Notes under the pieces: model-generated
What the model saw: only the letters and a program-made list of their open reading frames with translations
Databases searched by the model: none
Told to the model about the DNA's origin: nothing
In this document: positions 1 through 9,692 of the stretch, in pieces
How positions within the stretch are numbered: position 1 is the first letter of the stretch
Layout of the letters: every line of letters begins with the position of its first letter
Made by a program: the position numbers and the translations under genes
From: Hyphomicrobiales bacterium
GTDB taxonomy: Bacteria; Pseudomonadota; Alphaproteobacteria; Rhizobiales; Rhizobiaceae
Assembly: GCA_900472175.1 (NCBI GenBank)
Contig: UCHD01000001.1
Location: 855,665-919,664 of the forward strand
Length of the DNA stretch: 64,000 nucleotides
Direction of reading: 5' to 3'

Positions 1-1356
1 AATGCGCCGAATTCCAACGTCTCGCTGGTCGACGCCGCCATGCCCGGCATGTTGCCCGTCATCAACGAGGAATGCGTCAAGCAGGCGGTCCGCACCGGTC
101 TTGGCCTGAAGGCTCAGATCAACAAGCGTTCGATCTTCGACCGCAAGAACTATTTCTATCCGGACCTGCCGCAGGGCTACCAGATTTCCCAGTTCAAGGA
201 TCCGATCGTCGGCGAAGGCCAGATCGTCATTTCGGTCGGCCCGGATCGTCAAGGCCAGTTCGAGGATATCGAAATCGGCATCGAGCGGCTGCATCTGGAA
301 CAGGATGCCGGCAAGTCGATGCACGACCAGAGCCCGACCATGTCCTATGTCGATCTGAACCGTTCGGGCGTGGCGCTGATGGAAATCGTCTCCAAGCCCG
401 ACATGCGCTCGTCCGACGAGGCCAAGGCCTATGTGACCAAGCTGCGTTCGATCGTGCGTTACCTCGGCACCTGCGACGGCAACATGGACGAAGGTTCCTT
501 GCGCGCCGACGTCAACGTCTCGGTGCGCCGCCCGGGCGAAGGCTTTGGCACGCGCTGCGAGATCAAGAACGTCAACTCCATCCGTTTCATCGGCCAGGCG
601 ATCGAATATGAGGCCCGCCGCCAGATCGGTATTCTCGAAGACGGCGGCTCGATCGACCAGGAAACCCGCCTGTTCGACCCGAACAAGGGCGAGACCCGCT
701 CGATGCGCTCCAAGGAAGATGCGCATGATTATCGCTATTTCCCGGATCCGGACCTTCTGCCGCTCGAATTCGACGATGCCTTCGTCGAGGAACTGAAGGC
801 ACATCTACCGGAACTGCCTGACGACAAGAAGGAGCGTTTTGTCCGCGATCTCGGCCTGTCGATCTACGACGCATCGGTGCTCGTCTCGGAAAAGGCGATT
901 GCCGATTATTTCGAAGCCGTGGCCGCCGGCCGCGATGGCAAGATTGCCGCCAACTGGGTGATTAACGATCTCTTGGGCGCGTTGAACAAAGCCAGCAAAG
1001 CCATTGAAGAGACTCCGGTTTCGCCCGCTCAGCTCGGTGGCATTCTCGATCTCATCAAGTCGGAAGCCATCTCCGGCAAGATCGCCAAGGATCTGTTCGA
1101 AATCGTCTGGACCGAAGGCGGCGACCCGGCCGAGCTGGTCGAGAGCCGCGGCATGAAGCAGGTCACCGACACCGGCGCCATCGAAAAGGCTGTCGATGAA
1201 ATCATTGCCGCAAACCCGGATCAGGTTGCCAAGGTTCAGGCCAAGCCGTCGCTGGCCGGCTGGTTCGTCGGCCAGGTGATGAAGTCGACCGGCGGCAAGG
1301 CCAACCCGCAGGCCGTACAGGCGCTGGTCAAGGCCAAGCTCGGCATCGAGGACTGA
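1..1356 (+). CDS. gatB: Aspartyl/glutamyl-tRNA amidotransferase subunit B, 5' end outside window
   Basis: GatB binds misacylated Glu-tRNA(Gln) or Asp-tRNA(Asn) in the GatCAB complex and activates it for amidation. The frame is open from base 1 with no start codon of its own, so the gene begins upstream; 451 codons are visible out of roughly 500 usual for the family. The visible start ([19 protein letters not shown]) is the conserved GatB substrate region, and the [13 protein letters not shown] motif of the cradle domain follows near visible residue 243. The last 150 residues match the helical and YqeY-like tail that contacts tRNA. A palindromic repeat follows the stop codon directly. Identity is secure from these motifs. 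Confidence 0.97.
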   Translation, partial: NAPNSNVSLVDAAMPGMLPVINEECVKQAVRTGLGLKAQINKRSIFDRKNYFYPDLPQGYQISQFKDPIVGEGQIVISVGPDRQGQFEDIEIGIERLHLEQDAGKSMHDQSPTMSYVDLNRSGVALMEIVSKPDMRSSDEAKAYVTKLRSIVRYLGTCDGNMDEGSLRADVNVSVRRPGEGFGTRCEIKNVNSIRFIGQAIEYEARRQIGILEDGGSIDQETRLFDPNKGETRSMRSKEDAHDYRYFPDPDLLPLEFDDAFVEELKAHLPELPDDKKERFVRDLGLSIYDASVLVSEKAIADYFEAVAAGRDGKIAANWVINDLLGALNKASKAIEETPVSPAQLGGILDLIKSEAISGKIAKDLFEIVWTEGGDPAELVESRGMKQVTDTGAIEKAVDEIIAANPDQVAKVQAKPSLAGWFVGQVMKSTGGKANPQAVQALVKAKLGIED

Positions 1357-1400
1357 GCAATTCCAGGAAAAGTGTGACGCGGTTTTCCGTCCGGAATTGC
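1357..1400. repeat. Intergenic palindromic repeat
   Basis: An 8-bp perfect inverted repeat (GCAATTCC / GGAATTGC) encloses a second stem, GGAAAA / TTTTCC, around a short loop. This form of palindrome is, from memory, dispersed in many copies between genes in Rhizobium-type genomes. It starts one base after the gatB stop and ends just before the next gene's ribosome site, so it may end or stabilise the gatB transcript. No T-run follows, so it is not a classical terminator. I saw no second full copy in this window. Confidence 0.7.
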
Positions 1401-1418
1401 GATTGAAAGGCCCAAAAC

Positions 1419-1904
1419 ATGTTTTTTGTCCGCACAGCCACGGAGCGTGATCTGGCAAAAGTCTCGGCGCTTCTCGGCGAGACGGCCCACGCCACCTATG
1501 ATGCGCAGTACGGCGCCGAAAAAATCGACGAGATGACGGCGAAGTGGCACTCCGTGGCGGCGCTGAAGGCCAATCTTCAACGCAAGAACGGCGAGTTTCT
1601 CGTTGCCGATGACGGCAAGGCGATCGGTGGCATGGGCTTTGCCTCAATGTCCGAAACACTGCATGAAACGGCCGTGTTGCATCAGCTCTACGTCCTGCCG
1701 CAATTCCAGCGGCAGGGCATCGCCCGCGATATCTTTGCCGAGCTTGAAACCTGCTTTCCCTATGCGGGTACGATGCGGGTCGAGGTCGAGGAAAACAACG
1801 CGAAAGCCATCGGCTTTTATGAGGCGCATGGCTTCGTCAGGGCAGGGACCGGAACGGATACCTGGGGCATTGCGACCATCGTGATGGAAAAGCCTCTCGA
1901 CTGA
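1419..1904 (+). CDS. GNAT-family N-acetyltransferase
   Basis: A 161-residue single-domain GNAT protein expected to move an acetyl group from acetyl-CoA to an amine; the substrate cannot be told. Motif A is clear: LYVLPQFQRQGIARDIF near residues 90-106 carries the Q-x-x-G-x-A pyrophosphate loop. The C-terminal NNAKAIGFYEAHGFV segment is the usual motif B. The ATG is preceded by GAAAGG at a good distance. It is the first of three unrelated-looking GNAT genes within 2.6 kb. No partner gene points to a pathway. Confidence 0.88.
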   Translation: MFFVRTATERDLAKVSALLGETAHATYDAQYGAEKIDEMTAKWHSVAALKANLQRKNGEFLVADDGKAIGGMGFASMSETLHETAVLHQLYVLPQFQRQGIARDIFAELETCFPYAGTMRVEVEENNAKAIGFYEAHGFVRAGTGTDTWGIATIVMEKPLD

Positions 1905-1989
1905 AGCTCGACCGGGGCTGCTCCGTGCTTGTCACATTTCCTTCTTCATCCGCTGGCAAGCCACGGCCGGAAATCGGGAATCAAAAGAC

Positions 1990-2463
1990 ATGCACGCACC
2001 AAAATTGAATGTGTCGATCAGGACAGCCAACCGCGAAGACCTCCCGGAGATCATCGCCCTGTTTGCTTCCGATCCGATCGGTGGTCATGGCGATACCACT
2101 GCGCTGGACGCCTATCCTGACTATCTAGCGGCATTTGAGCGCATTATGGCCACACCCACCGAGACACTCTATGTCGCCGAACTGGACGGCGCGGTGGTCG
2201 GTACGTTCCAGACCACGGTCCTGACGACGCTGTCGGGCCGGGGGAGCTCCAACCTGCTGATCGAAGCGGTCCAGACCCGGAAGGATATGCGTGGCAGGGG
2301 GATTGGAGAGACAATGATGCGGTTTGCCGTCGAATCGGCCCGTCAGCAGGGGCTTTCCAAGATACAGCTGAGTTCAAACAAGGCGCGCGTCGATGCTCAC
2401 CGGTTCTACGAGCGGGTCGGGTTCGAACCTTCGCATCTCGCCTTCAAGATTCGGTTGAAATAG
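1990..2463 (+). CDS. GNAT-family N-acetyltransferase
   Basis: A 157-residue acetyl-CoA-dependent acetyltransferase. The acetyl-CoA loop is visible as RKDMRGRGIGETMMRFA near residues 97-113, and a typical end of the fold follows (KARVDAHRFYERVGFEPS). The N-terminal half (IRTANREDLPEIIALFASDP) is the usual first strand and helix. It stands alone between the first GNAT gene and the NDUFA12 gene on the same strand, with 85 bases before it. Substrate unknown. Confidence 0.88.
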   Translation: MHAPKLNVSIRTANREDLPEIIALFASDPIGGHGDTTALDAYPDYLAAFERIMATPTETLYVAELDGAVVGTFQTTVLTTLSGRGSSNLLIEAVQTRKDMRGRGIGETMMRFAVESARQQGLSKIQLSSNKARVDAHRFYERVGFEPSHLAFKIRLK

Positions 2464-2569
2464 CGGCTTTGCCACGGAAACGCTGGACAAGCGGCGGCCT
2501 GCGCGGCATAAGCGGGGCAGTACTCTAGGATATCCCGCGCGGATTTTGGCGCGGTCAAGGACGGACATC

Positions 2570-2965
2570 ATGAAGTCTCTGCTGCAGATTTTTACCTGGT
2601 GGAATGGACAGACGATCGGCACCCGCTTTCACACCTGGCGCTTCGGCAAAAGGGTGGGCGAAGATGCCGCTGGTAATGTCTATTATCAGGGCGGCAAGGA
2701 CTCCGAAGGCCGCACGCGCCGCTGGGTGATCTACAACGGTTATGCCGACGCTTCAGCCATCCCTCCGGGCTGGCACGGCTGGATGCATCACCGCACCGAC
2801 GTTTCGCCGGCTGATGAAAGCTACAAGGCGCGCGAGTGGCAGAAGCCGCACCAGCCGAACGGCACCGGCTCTGCCCAGGCCTACCGGCCGCCGGGCTCGA
2901 TCAATGCCACCGGCGAGCGTCCGCGCGTTACCGGCGACTATGATGCCTGGACGCCACGTTCCTGA
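2570..2965 (+). CDS. NADH:ubiquinone oxidoreductase subunit NDUFA12 family protein
   Basis: A 131-residue homologue of the mitochondrial complex I accessory subunit NDUFA12 (B17.2), which alphaproteobacteria also have in their respiratory complex I. The family signature is present: GNVYYQGGKDSEGRTRRWVI near residues 33-52, then PPGWHGWMHHRTDVSP. The C-terminal third is proline-rich and ends in a DYDAWTP motif, also usual. The ATG at 2570 is preferred to an in-frame codon eight residues upstream because the family begins close to this methionine. The next gene (DUF2155) is a normal neighbour in Rhizobiales. Confidence 0.93.
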   Translation: MKSLLQIFTWWNGQTIGTRFHTWRFGKRVGEDAAGNVYYQGGKDSEGRTRRWVIYNGYADASAIPPGWHGWMHHRTDVSPADESYKAREWQKPHQPNGTGSAQAYRPPGSINATGERPRVTGDYDAWTPRS

Positions 2966-3086
2966 ACCGGATCTGCAAACAGTTGTTCGCGATTGCACCG
3001 CTGGCATCATGCCGCGGCCACATTTGATGTTTAGCGCCTGATATCCGGCACTTTGGCCGGGGATTGCGCGGGAGACGGGCGTTAGA

Positions 3087-3539
3087 ATGGTAGTTTCAAG
3101 TCAGCGAATTCTAAAGCGCCGGATCTCTGCGGCAGCCTCGCTGTTCGCGATTACCGGCACCGCTATTCTCTCCATGGTGACGGCGGCCGACGCCGCCCGG
3201 ATTACCAATCCGGTCGCCGTCTTCTCCGGCATCGACAAGATCACCGGCCGCATTACTACCTTCGATGTCTACATCGGCGAAACCGTGCAGTTCGGCGCGT
3301 TGCAGGTGACGCCGCGCGTCTGTTATAGCCGCGACGATACCGAAGCGCCGAAGACCGACACGTTCGTCGAAGTCGACGAGATCACGCTCGACCGCAAGAT
3401 CCGCCGCATCTTCACCGGCTGGATGTTTGCCGACAGCCCGGGCCTGAATGCCGTCGAGCATCCGGTCTATGACGTCTGGTTGAACAGCTGCAAGGCAAAA
3501 TCCGACCTGCCACCGCCGGATTCCGCCGCCAAGCAGTAA
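3087..3539 (+). CDS. DUF2155 domain-containing exported protein
   Basis: A 150-residue protein of the DUF2155 family, whose role is not established. An N-terminal signal peptide is visible (basic residues at about 9-12, a hydrophobic stretch to about residue 32, then a likely cut after AADA), so it is probably periplasmic. The mature part has the family core KITGRITTFDVYIGETVQFG and two conserved cysteines (TPRVCYSR and LNSCKA) that may form a disulfide. GGGAGA lies 11 bases before the ATG. It sits between the NDUFA12 gene and aat as in other Rhizobiales. Confidence 0.9.
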   Translation: MVVSSQRILKRRISAAASLFAITGTAILSMVTAADAARITNPVAVFSGIDKITGRITTFDVYIGETVQFGALQVTPRVCYSRDDTEAPKTDTFVEVDEITLDRKIRRIFTGWMFADSPGLNAVEHPVYDVWLNSCKAKSDLPPPDSAAKQ

Positions 3540-3555
3540 CGGCTTGAGGATCGCG

Positions 3556-3948
3556 TTGACCATCGAAATCCGCACTGATCCATTTCCCCTGAACGACCAG
3601 ATGAATGCGCTGTGGGCCGCGGCATGGGGTGAAGCAACGCCGAGAGATTTTTCCGGCGTCCTGTCGCGAAGTCTTGGTCATATCGGCGCCTATGACGGCG
3701 GCAACAGTCTGATCGGATTCGTCAACATCGCCTGGGACGGCGGCATCCACGCCTTCATCCTCGACACCTGCGTGCACCCGGCCAAGCGACGCAATGGCGT
3801 TGCTACCCGGCTGGTGAAGGCAGCAGAAACGCTTGCCCGGGAGCGGGGTGCTGTGTGGCTGCACGTCGATTTCGAGGAACATCTGGCCGCGTTCTATCGA
3901 AGCTGCGGTTTTGGCGAGAGCCGGGCGGGTTTGATCAGGCTGCGATAG
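3556..3948 (+). CDS. GNAT-family N-acetyltransferase
   Basis: A 130-residue small GNAT enzyme. The acetyl-CoA loop is CVHPAKRRNGVATRLVKAAE near residues 75-94, with the R-R-x-G-x-A pattern, and the fold ends FYRSCGFGESRAGLIRL. No ATG is available near the N-terminus. A TTG at 3556 with GAGGA five bases upstream is the best start; a TTG four codons earlier has no such signal. It overlaps neither neighbour and is convergent with aat, whose stop is 36 bases away. Substrate unknown. Confidence 0.85.
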   Translation: MTIEIRTDPFPLNDQMNALWAAAWGEATPRDFSGVLSRSLGHIGAYDGGNSLIGFVNIAWDGGIHAFILDTCVHPAKRRNGVATRLVKAAETLARERGAVWLHVDFEEHLAAFYRSCGFGESRAGLIRLR

Positions 3949-3984
3949 GCTTTCGAATGACTGGCCAGCCAACCATTGCTGAGT

Positions 3985-4599
3985 CTAAAATTTCAGATGC
4001 GGCGAAGCAATGGCTCGCGCCAGCATCTTCTCATAACGCGCTTTCGGCACATCGATCGCACCAAAGTTCTTCAAATGCTCGGTGGTGAACTGCGTGTCGA
4101 GCAGGACAAAGCCCTGTTTGCGCAGGCGCTCCACCAGATGCACGAGGCAGATCTTCGAGGCATCCGTGCGGCGTGAAAACATGCTCTCGCCGAAGAAGGC
4201 CGAACCGAGCGAGACGCCATAGAGACCGCCGATCAGCTCATCATCCTCCCACGCTTCGACGCAATGTGCATGGCCCATGCTGTGCAGCGTCGCATAGAGC
4301 GAGCGGATCTTGGCGTTGATCCAGGTGGTCGGGCGATCCGGGGCAGGGGCGGCGCATCCTTCCATGACCTGTTCGAACGCCGTGTCATAGCGGATATCGA
4401 AGGGCGCGCGGCGGATCGTCTTGGCAAGGCTTTTGGAGACGTGGAAATCGTCGAGCGGGATAATGCCGCGGAGTTCAGGCTCGACCCAGAACAGTTCGGG
4501 GTCGTCAGCGCTGTCGGCCATCGGGAACAGCCCGATGGAATAGGCCCGCAACAGCAAATCCGGGGTAATGTCCGGTTGCCTGCTGCGGGTCCCTTTCAT
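3985..4599 (-). CDS. aat: Leucyl/phenylalanyl-tRNA--protein transferase
   Basis: Aat transfers Leu or Phe from its tRNA to proteins with N-terminal Arg or Lys, marking them for ClpS-ClpAP degradation in the cytoplasm. The 204-residue length fits the short alphaproteobacterial form. Family motifs are present: [15 protein letters not shown] near residues 15-29, [20 protein letters not shown], and [20 protein letters not shown] near residues 124-143 forming the acceptor pocket. It is last in a minus-strand run behind accC with eight bases between them, so the two are probably cotranscribed. Confidence 0.96.
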   Translation of the reverse strand: MKGTRSRQPDITPDLLLRAYSIGLFPMADSADDPELFWVEPELRGIIPLDDFHVSKSLAKTIRRAPFDIRYDTAFEQVMEGCAAPAPDRPTTWINAKIRSLYATLHSMGHAHCVEAWEDDELIGGLYGVSLGSAFFGESMFSRRTDASKICLVHLVERLRKQGFVLLDTQFTTEHLKNFGAIDVPKARYEKMLARAIASPHLKF

Positions 4600-4607
4600 T
4601 CAAAACC

Positions 4608-5951
4608 TCATTCGGCCGATTTGGCCAGGTAGTTTTCCAGCCAATGGATATCGTAGTCGCCGTTGGCGATGTCCTGATTGTTGATCAGGTCCTGGAACAG
4701 AGGCAAGGTCGTCTTGACACCGTCAATGACGAATTCATCGAGCACGCGGCGCAGGCGCATCATGCATTCGACGCGGGTGCGTCCGTGCACGATCAGCTTG
4801 CCGATCAGGCTGTCGTAATAGGGCGGGATCTTGTAGCCCTGATAGACGCCTGAATCGACGCGGACGCCGAGACCGCCCGGCGCATGGAAATGCGTGATCG
4901 TGCCGGGTGAGGGCACGAAGGTGCGTGCATCCTCGGCATTGATACGGCATTCGATGGCATGACCGGAAAAGACGATCTCGTCCTGCGTCACCGAGAGACC
5001 ACCGCCGGAAGCGACGCGGATCTGCTCGTGAACGAGGTCGATACCGGTGATGGCTTCGGTGATCGGATGCTCGACCTGCAGGCGGGTGTTCATCTCGATG
5101 AAGAAGAACTCGCCGTTTTCGTAGAGGAATTCGATCGTGCCGGCGCCGCGGTATTTCAGCTTGCGCATGGCATCGGCGCAGATTTCGCCGATCTTCATCC
5201 GCTGCTCGACATTGAGCGCCGGTGAATTGGCTTCTTCCCAGACCTTCTGGTGGCGGCGCTGAAGCGAGCAGTCGCGTTCGCCGAGATGAATGGCATTGCC
5301 TTCACCGTCGCCGACGACCTGAACTTCGATATGGCGCGGCTTGCCGAGATATTTTTCCATGTAGACGGCGTCATTTCCGAAAGCGGCAAGCGCCTCGGCA
5401 CGGGCGGTCGATACTGCCTCTGACAGTTCTTCCTCGTTCTTTGCCACCTTCATGCCGCGTCCGCCGCCGCCGGCAGTCGCCTTGATCAGCACCGGAAAGC
5501 CGATTTCACGGGCGATCTCAAGTGCGTTTTCCGGCTTCACTTCACCGGCAGAGCCAGGAACGACGGGAATGCCGAGCGATTTCGCGGTTTCCTTCGCCGT
5601 GATCTTGTCACCCATGATGCGGATGTGATCGGCGGTCGGTCCGATGAAGGTGATGCCATGGGCGTCGAGGATATCGGCGAACTTGGCATTTTCCGACAGG
5701 AAGCCGTAGCCCGGATGCACGGCGTCAGCGCCGGTGATCTCGCAGGCAGCAACGATCTGGTGAATATTCAGATAGCTGTCGCGCGATGGCGGCGGGCCGA
5801 TGCAGACACTTTCGTCGGCAAGGCGCACGTGCATCGCATTGGCGTCGGCGGTCGAATGAACCGCAACGGTGGCGATGCCGAGCTCCTTGCAGGCGCGCAG
5901 CACCCGAAGGGCGATTTCGCCGCGATTGGCGATGAGGATTTTTGAAATCAT
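4608..5951 (-). CDS. accC: Acetyl-CoA carboxylase, biotin carboxylase subunit
   Basis: AccC carboxylates the biotin of AccB with ATP and bicarbonate, the first half-reaction of malonyl-CoA synthesis for fatty acids. At 447 residues it is full length. It carries the N-terminal [17 protein letters not shown] segment, the ATP-grasp glycine loop [13 protein letters not shown] near residues 159-171, and the catalytic region [18 protein letters not shown] near residues 288-305. It starts nine bases after accB ends, forming an accB-accC unit as in most bacteria. Confidence 0.98.
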   Translation of the reverse strand: MISKILIANRGEIALRVLRACKELGIATVAVHSTADANAMHVRLADESVCIGPPPSRDSYLNIHQIVAACEITGADAVHPGYGFLSENAKFADILDAHGITFIGPTADHIRIMGDKITAKETAKSLGIPVVPGSAGEVKPENALEIAREIGFPVLIKATAGGGGRGMKVAKNEEELSEAVSTARAEALAAFGNDAVYMEKYLGKPRHIEVQVVGDGEGNAIHLGERDCSLQRRHQKVWEEANSPALNVEQRMKIGEICADAMRKLKYRGAGTIEFLYENGEFFFIEMNTRLQVEHPITEAITGIDLVHEQIRVASGGGLSVTQDEIVFSGHAIECRINAEDARTFVPSPGTITHFHAPGGLGVRVDSGVYQGYKIPPYYDSLIGKLIVHGRTRVECMMRLRRVLDEFVIDGVKTTLPLFQDLINNQDIANGDYDIHWLENYLAKSAE

Positions 5952-5960
5952 CTGCGCGGC

Positions 5961-6425
5961 CTATTCGATGACGACAAGCGCTTCGCCGTATTCGACCGGT
6001 GCGCCGTCTTCAACGAGGATTTCGGTGACCTTGCCGGAGCGGGGCGCCGGAATCTGGTTCATCGTCTTCATGGCTTCGATGATCAGGATGGTCTGGCCTT
6101 CCTTGACGGTGGCGCCGACTTCAACGAACGGGCGCGAGCCCGGGGCAGGCGACAGGTATGCCGTGCCGACCATCGGTGCGGTGAGCGCGTTCTTGGAAGT
6201 CCGAGCAGGTTCAGCAGCCGAGACCGCGGAAATGCCAGCGGAGGCGATCTGGACCGGTGCTGCGACCGGAACAGGAGCGGACACGTATTGCGGCGTACCG
6301 GCGCGCGAAACGCGGATACGCAGGTCGTCCTGTTCCACTTCGATTTCGGTGAGATCGGTTTCGTTCAGGATGTTGGCGAGATCGCGGATCAGCGACTGGT
6401 CGATGCCGGGTTTCTTGTCAGCCAT
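5961..6425 (-). CDS. accB: Acetyl-CoA carboxylase, biotin carboxyl carrier protein
   Basis: AccB carries the biotin that shuttles carboxyl groups between AccC and the carboxyltransferase. Its 154 residues comprise an N-terminal dimerisation segment, a linker rich in Ala, Pro and Val (about residues 45-75), and a C-terminal biotinyl domain. The biotin-accepting lysine sits in EAMKTMNQI near residue 120; the more common form is EAMKMMN, so one position differs without loss of the lysine. It lies between aroQ and accC on the minus strand, 23 bases after aroQ. Confidence 0.97.
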   Translation of the reverse strand: MADKKPGIDQSLIRDLANILNETDLTEIEVEQDDLRIRVSRAGTPQYVSAPVPVAAPVQIASAGISAVSAAEPARTSKNALTAPMVGTAYLSPAPGSRPFVEVGATVKEGQTILIIEAMKTMNQIPAPRSGKVTEILVEDGAPVEYGEALVVIE

Positions 6426-6448
6426 GGGATATGAGCCTCGTGTTCTTT

Positions 6449-6895
6449 TTATTTCGTGTGTTGTGTGAGTGTCTTTAGCGCATTGAGCGCCAGAATGTAA
6501 CTGTCGGCGCCAAAGCCGCAGATCACGCCTTTTGCGGCGGGGGCGAGCATCGACTTGTGCCGGAATTCCTCGCGGGCGTGAACATTGGAGAGATGCACCT
6601 CGATGACCGGAATACCGATCGCCTTGGCCGCATCGTGCAGAGCGATCGATGTGTGGGTGTAGGCACCGGCATTGATGGCGATGCCCTGTGCGACGCTGCC
6701 CGCCTCATGGAACCAGTCGATGAGGTCACCCTCATGATTGCTCTGGCGGCAGACGACGTTAAGGCCAAGCGCATTGCCATGCTCGACGCACATCGCTTCG
6801 ATGTCGGCCAGTGTCTGGCCCCCATAAATACCGGGCTCGCGTTTACCGAGCGCGTTGAGGTTGGGGCCGTTCAGCACGAAAATGGTCGATGGCAT
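6449..6895 (-). CDS. aroQ: 3-dehydroquinate dehydratase, type II
   Basis: AroQ removes water from 3-dehydroquinate in the third step of the shikimate pathway. The type II fold is clear in this 148-residue protein: [17 protein letters not shown] at the N-terminus with the catalytic arginine and tyrosine, [15 protein letters not shown] near residues 77-91, and [15 protein letters not shown] with the catalytic histidine near residue 104. It is upstream of accB on the same strand, an arrangement typical of alphaproteobacteria. Confidence 0.97.
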   Translation of the reverse strand: MPSTIFVLNGPNLNALGKREPGIYGGQTLADIEAMCVEHGNALGLNVVCRQSNHEGDLIDWFHEAGSVAQGIAINAGAYTHTSIALHDAAKAIGIPVIEVHLSNVHAREEFRHKSMLAPAAKGVICGFGADSYILALNALKTLTQHTK

Positions 6896-7017
6896 AAGGG
6901 GTCCGGTCCGATAATCGAGCGCTACCTATAGACCGGCGAACAGCCGAGGAAAAGCCCTTTGGCCCCCCTCGGCATTTGTCCACAAGCCATAACGGGCTGC
7001 TTTGCTTAAAGTCGGGC

Positions 7018-7785
7018 TTAGCAGACGGTCTTGCCGCAGGTACGGACGTTGGTGACTTTAGTTTCAATCTCTTCGGCACCAACCGCGCCATAAACGGCTT
7101 CCTTGCCGATGACGTAGGAAGGCGTGCCGGTGATGCCAAGGTCGTTGGCAAGCGTGTAGACCTGCTTGACGGCGTCGTCCTGGGTGTTTTCGGCCATTTT
7201 CTTGCGCAGATCGGCCTCAGCAACGCCAAGACCGGTGGCGACCGCCATCGCAGTTTCTTCGTTGGCACGGTCTTCGCCACCCAGCAGGGCGCGGTGGAAA
7301 TCACCGTATTTTTCCGGCGCGATTGCGCGGAATGCGGTGCTCACCTTGTGTGCGGCCATCGAGTCCGGTCCGAGAATCGGCAGCTCCTTCAAGACGAAAC
7401 GGACGTTCTTGTCCTTTTCGAGAATGGTTTCCATGTCCGACAAGGCGCGTTTGCAATAGCCGCAATTGTAGTCGTAGAATTCGACGATGGTGACATCGCC
7501 ATTGGGATTGCCGAGCGTGACGTCATAGGGCGACTGGAAGATCGCCTTTTCATTGTCGGTGATGGCGGCTTGCGCCTGCGCCGACTGTTCGTCGGCCTGC
7601 TTCTTCTTCAGCGCCTGCTGGGCTTCGAGCAGGATTTCCGGATTGGCAACGAGGTATTCCTTGATGAAATCGCCGATTTCCTGCTTCTGCTTGGCATCCA
7701 GCGCGTAGGCTGCCGGAGAGGTGGCAACGCTTGCCGTCAACAGGATAAGCGAAGCGGCGATGATCTTGCGGGCGTTAAATGCCAT
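7018..7785 (-). CDS. DsbA-family periplasmic thiol:disulfide oxidoreductase
   Basis: A 255-residue exported thioredoxin-fold protein. A signal peptide (about residues 1-27, ending SPAAYA) is followed by a helical segment rich in Lys and Gln, a disulfide-exchange motif CGYC in FYDYNCGYCKRALSD near residues 107-121, and the cis-proline region GITGTPSYVIG near residues 217-227. It resembles the DsbA/DsbG and BdbD-like group that oxidises or isomerises cysteines in the envelope. The ATG at 7785 is chosen over one 14 codons upstream because it begins the signal peptide and has GAGGA before it. The protein ends in a cysteine. Confidence 0.92.
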   Translation of the reverse strand: MAFNARKIIAASLILLTASVATSPAAYALDAKQKQEIGDFIKEYLVANPEILLEAQQALKKKQADEQSAQAQAAITDNEKAIFQSPYDVTLGNPNGDVTIVEFYDYNCGYCKRALSDMETILEKDKNVRFVLKELPILGPDSMAAHKVSTAFRAIAPEKYGDFHRALLGGEDRANEETAMAVATGLGVAEADLRKKMAENTQDDAVKQVYTLANDLGITGTPSYVIGKEAVYGAVGAEEIETKVTNVRTCGKTVC

Positions 7786-8005
7786 GATGGTCCTCGTTGT
7801 CTTTCTTTGCTGCAGTCTGTCGTTCAAGTACTAAGGCCACGTCAACAGGCTTGTTTGAAGGGCAACAGAATATCGCCGCCGACCATAGGGTGGCGCGGCG
7901 CCAAACGAAACCGCAAAATCGGCGGAAATGCGGCGCTCGCGCACTTGTGAAGGCCTTTGCGATCAGGCACATGCCTGTCACGTCAAAAATATCGAGGATG
8001 TGCCG

Positions 8006-9163
8006 TTGAAGCCTCTTTCCGTTCGCAGCTCCGTTGAACCGTTCCATGCCATGGACGTTCTGGCCGAAGCCACCAAGCGCCGCGAAGCCGGTTATCCGGT
8101 GATCTCGATGGCCGTCGGCCAGCCGAGCCATCCCGCGCCGAAGGCGGCACTGGAAGCCGCGCGAACGGCACTTGAGCACGGCCGCCTCGGGTATACCGAC
8201 GCGCTCGGCACATCGTCGCTGCGGCTGGCAATCGCCCGCCATTATCGCAGCCGCTATGGCGTCGATATCGACCCGCAGCGTGTTGCGGTAACAACCGGAT
8301 CGTCGGCCGGCTTCAATCTCGCTTTCCTGGCCCTGTTTGACCCTGGCGATTGCGTCGCCATCGCTCGTCCGGGGTATCCGGCCTATCGCAATATCCTGGC
8401 GGCCCTCGGCCTGACAGTTGTCGAGGTTGAAGCGGACGCCGAAAGCGGTTTCACGCTGACGCCACAAAACCTGGAAGCGGCGGCCAAAAAAGCGGGAAGG
8501 CCGTTGAACGGCGTTCTGCTCGCCAGCCCGGCCAATCCGACGGGAACGGTGACCGGCAAGGCCGGGCTGAAGGCCTTGGCCGACTACTGTCACGACAACG
8601 ATATCGCCTTCATCTCGGACGAGATCTATCACGGCCTGACCTTCGCCGGCGAAGAGACGACGGCGTTGGCCGTGACCGGAGAGGCCGTGATCATCAACTC
8701 GTTCTCGAAATATTACTGCATGACCGGCTGGCGCATCGGCTGGATGGTCTTGCCCGAATCCCAGGTCCGCGCCTTCGAGCGGATCGCCCAGAGCCTCTAC
8801 ATCTCGCCGCCGGAACTGTCGCAGATCGCCGCTGAAGCGGCACTCGGCTGCGAGGCAGAGCTAGATGTCTACAAGGCGTCCTATAGCGCTAATCGCGACC
8901 TGCTGCTGAAGCGCTTGCCGGAGATCGGCTTTACCATCGCTTCGCCGATGGACGGGGCTTTCTACGCCTATGCCGATGTCAGCCGCTTTACCAATGACAG
9001 CATGGAATTTGCCCGCAAGATGCTGGCCGAGATCAATGTCGCGGCAACGCCGGGGCTGGATTTCGATCCTGTCGAAGGCCATCGCGCGATGCGGTTTTCC
9101 TATGCTGGCGCACACGCTGACATGGTCGACGCGATGGATCGCATCGCCCGCTGGCTGGCATGA
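8006..9163 (+). CDS. Pyridoxal-phosphate-dependent aminotransferase, class I/II
   Basis: A fold-type I aminotransferase of about 385 residues; the amino donor is unknown. The PLP lysine lies in NSFSKYYCMTGWRIGWM near residue 234, with the substrate-binding arginine in the same motif, and LLASPANPTGTV near residues 172-183 holds the conserved asparagine. The C-terminal arginine is in MRFSYAG. The start is a TTG with GAGGA seven bases upstream; further in-frame codons exist upstream but have no comparable signal. It is divergent from the DsbA gene, with about 220 bases between them holding both promoters. Confidence 0.9.
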   Translation: MKPLSVRSSVEPFHAMDVLAEATKRREAGYPVISMAVGQPSHPAPKAALEAARTALEHGRLGYTDALGTSSLRLAIARHYRSRYGVDIDPQRVAVTTGSSAGFNLAFLALFDPGDCVAIARPGYPAYRNILAALGLTVVEVEADAESGFTLTPQNLEAAAKKAGRPLNGVLLASPANPTGTVTGKAGLKALADYCHDNDIAFISDEIYHGLTFAGEETTALAVTGEAVIINSFSKYYCMTGWRIGWMVLPESQVRAFERIAQSLYISPPELSQIAAEAALGCEAELDVYKASYSANRDLLLKRLPEIGFTIASPMDGAFYAYADVSRFTNDSMEFARKMLAEINVAATPGLDFDPVEGHRAMRFSYAGAHADMVDAMDRIARWLA

Positions 9164-9314
9164 TCCTGTAATGATTTCAGTCCACTAAAGGGTTTTGCGG
9201 ATTCACTCTGTCACGGCCATGACTCAGATTGGGAAGTGAAGTGGCGGCGGCCCTTCAGCGTTTCATGCGCGTCCAGCGAACGCGCATGTGTGCAGCACAG
9301 GTCGATAGCCCAAC

Positions 9315-9530
9315 TCAGCGGCAGATTTGAACTTTCCGGATGACGCGATTGCCTTGCTCGTCCGTCGTCCGGACCATTCTGGTCACGCAGACCGGCTCAA
9401 AGGCTGTGTCATATCTGCCGTAGTAAAAATCATTGTAGCGCTGGCGGCTCTTGCCGTCGGCCTGGAACGTTGCTGCAAGCGATAGCGTGGGAATGGCGGC
9501 AAGCGCCGCGGCGACAAGGAAACGTCGCAT
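9315..9530 (-). CDS. Small exported protein, hypothetical
   Basis: A 71-residue protein with a clear signal peptide (MRRFLVAAALAAIPTLSLAA), leaving a basic mature part of about 50 residues with two cysteines (EPVCVTRMVR and the C-terminal QICR) that could form one disulfide. GGAGG stands upstream of the ATG at 9530, which is preferred to a longer frame. A strong terminator-type hairpin separates it from rne upstream, so it has its own promoter. I do not recognise the family. Likely periplasmic; role unknown. Confidence 0.75.
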   Translation of the reverse strand: MRRFLVAAALAAIPTLSLAATFQADGKSRQRYNDFYYGRYDTAFEPVCVTRMVRTTDEQGNRVIRKVQICR

Positions 9531-9640
9531 GATTGCCTCCTCTGGCTGATGCTGGCCGAGCCGATCCCGTCCAGCAGAACACACTCTGCTGCAGTTTTCA
9601 TATTTCCGCAGTTCCTTATGGAACAGGGTGCCCAAACGAA

Positions 9641-9668
9641 AAAACCGGCCAATCGCTTGGCCGGTTTT
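9641..9668. terminator. Bidirectional rho-independent terminator
   Basis: A perfect 12-bp stem (AAAACCGGCCAA / TTGGCCGGTTTT) with a TCGC loop. The T-run on either strand can end transcription in both directions. On the minus strand it lies 24 bases after the rne stop codon and is the likely rne terminator. Confidence 0.9.
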
Positions 9669-9692
9669 CATGTCTCAGGTATCAGCTTCGGC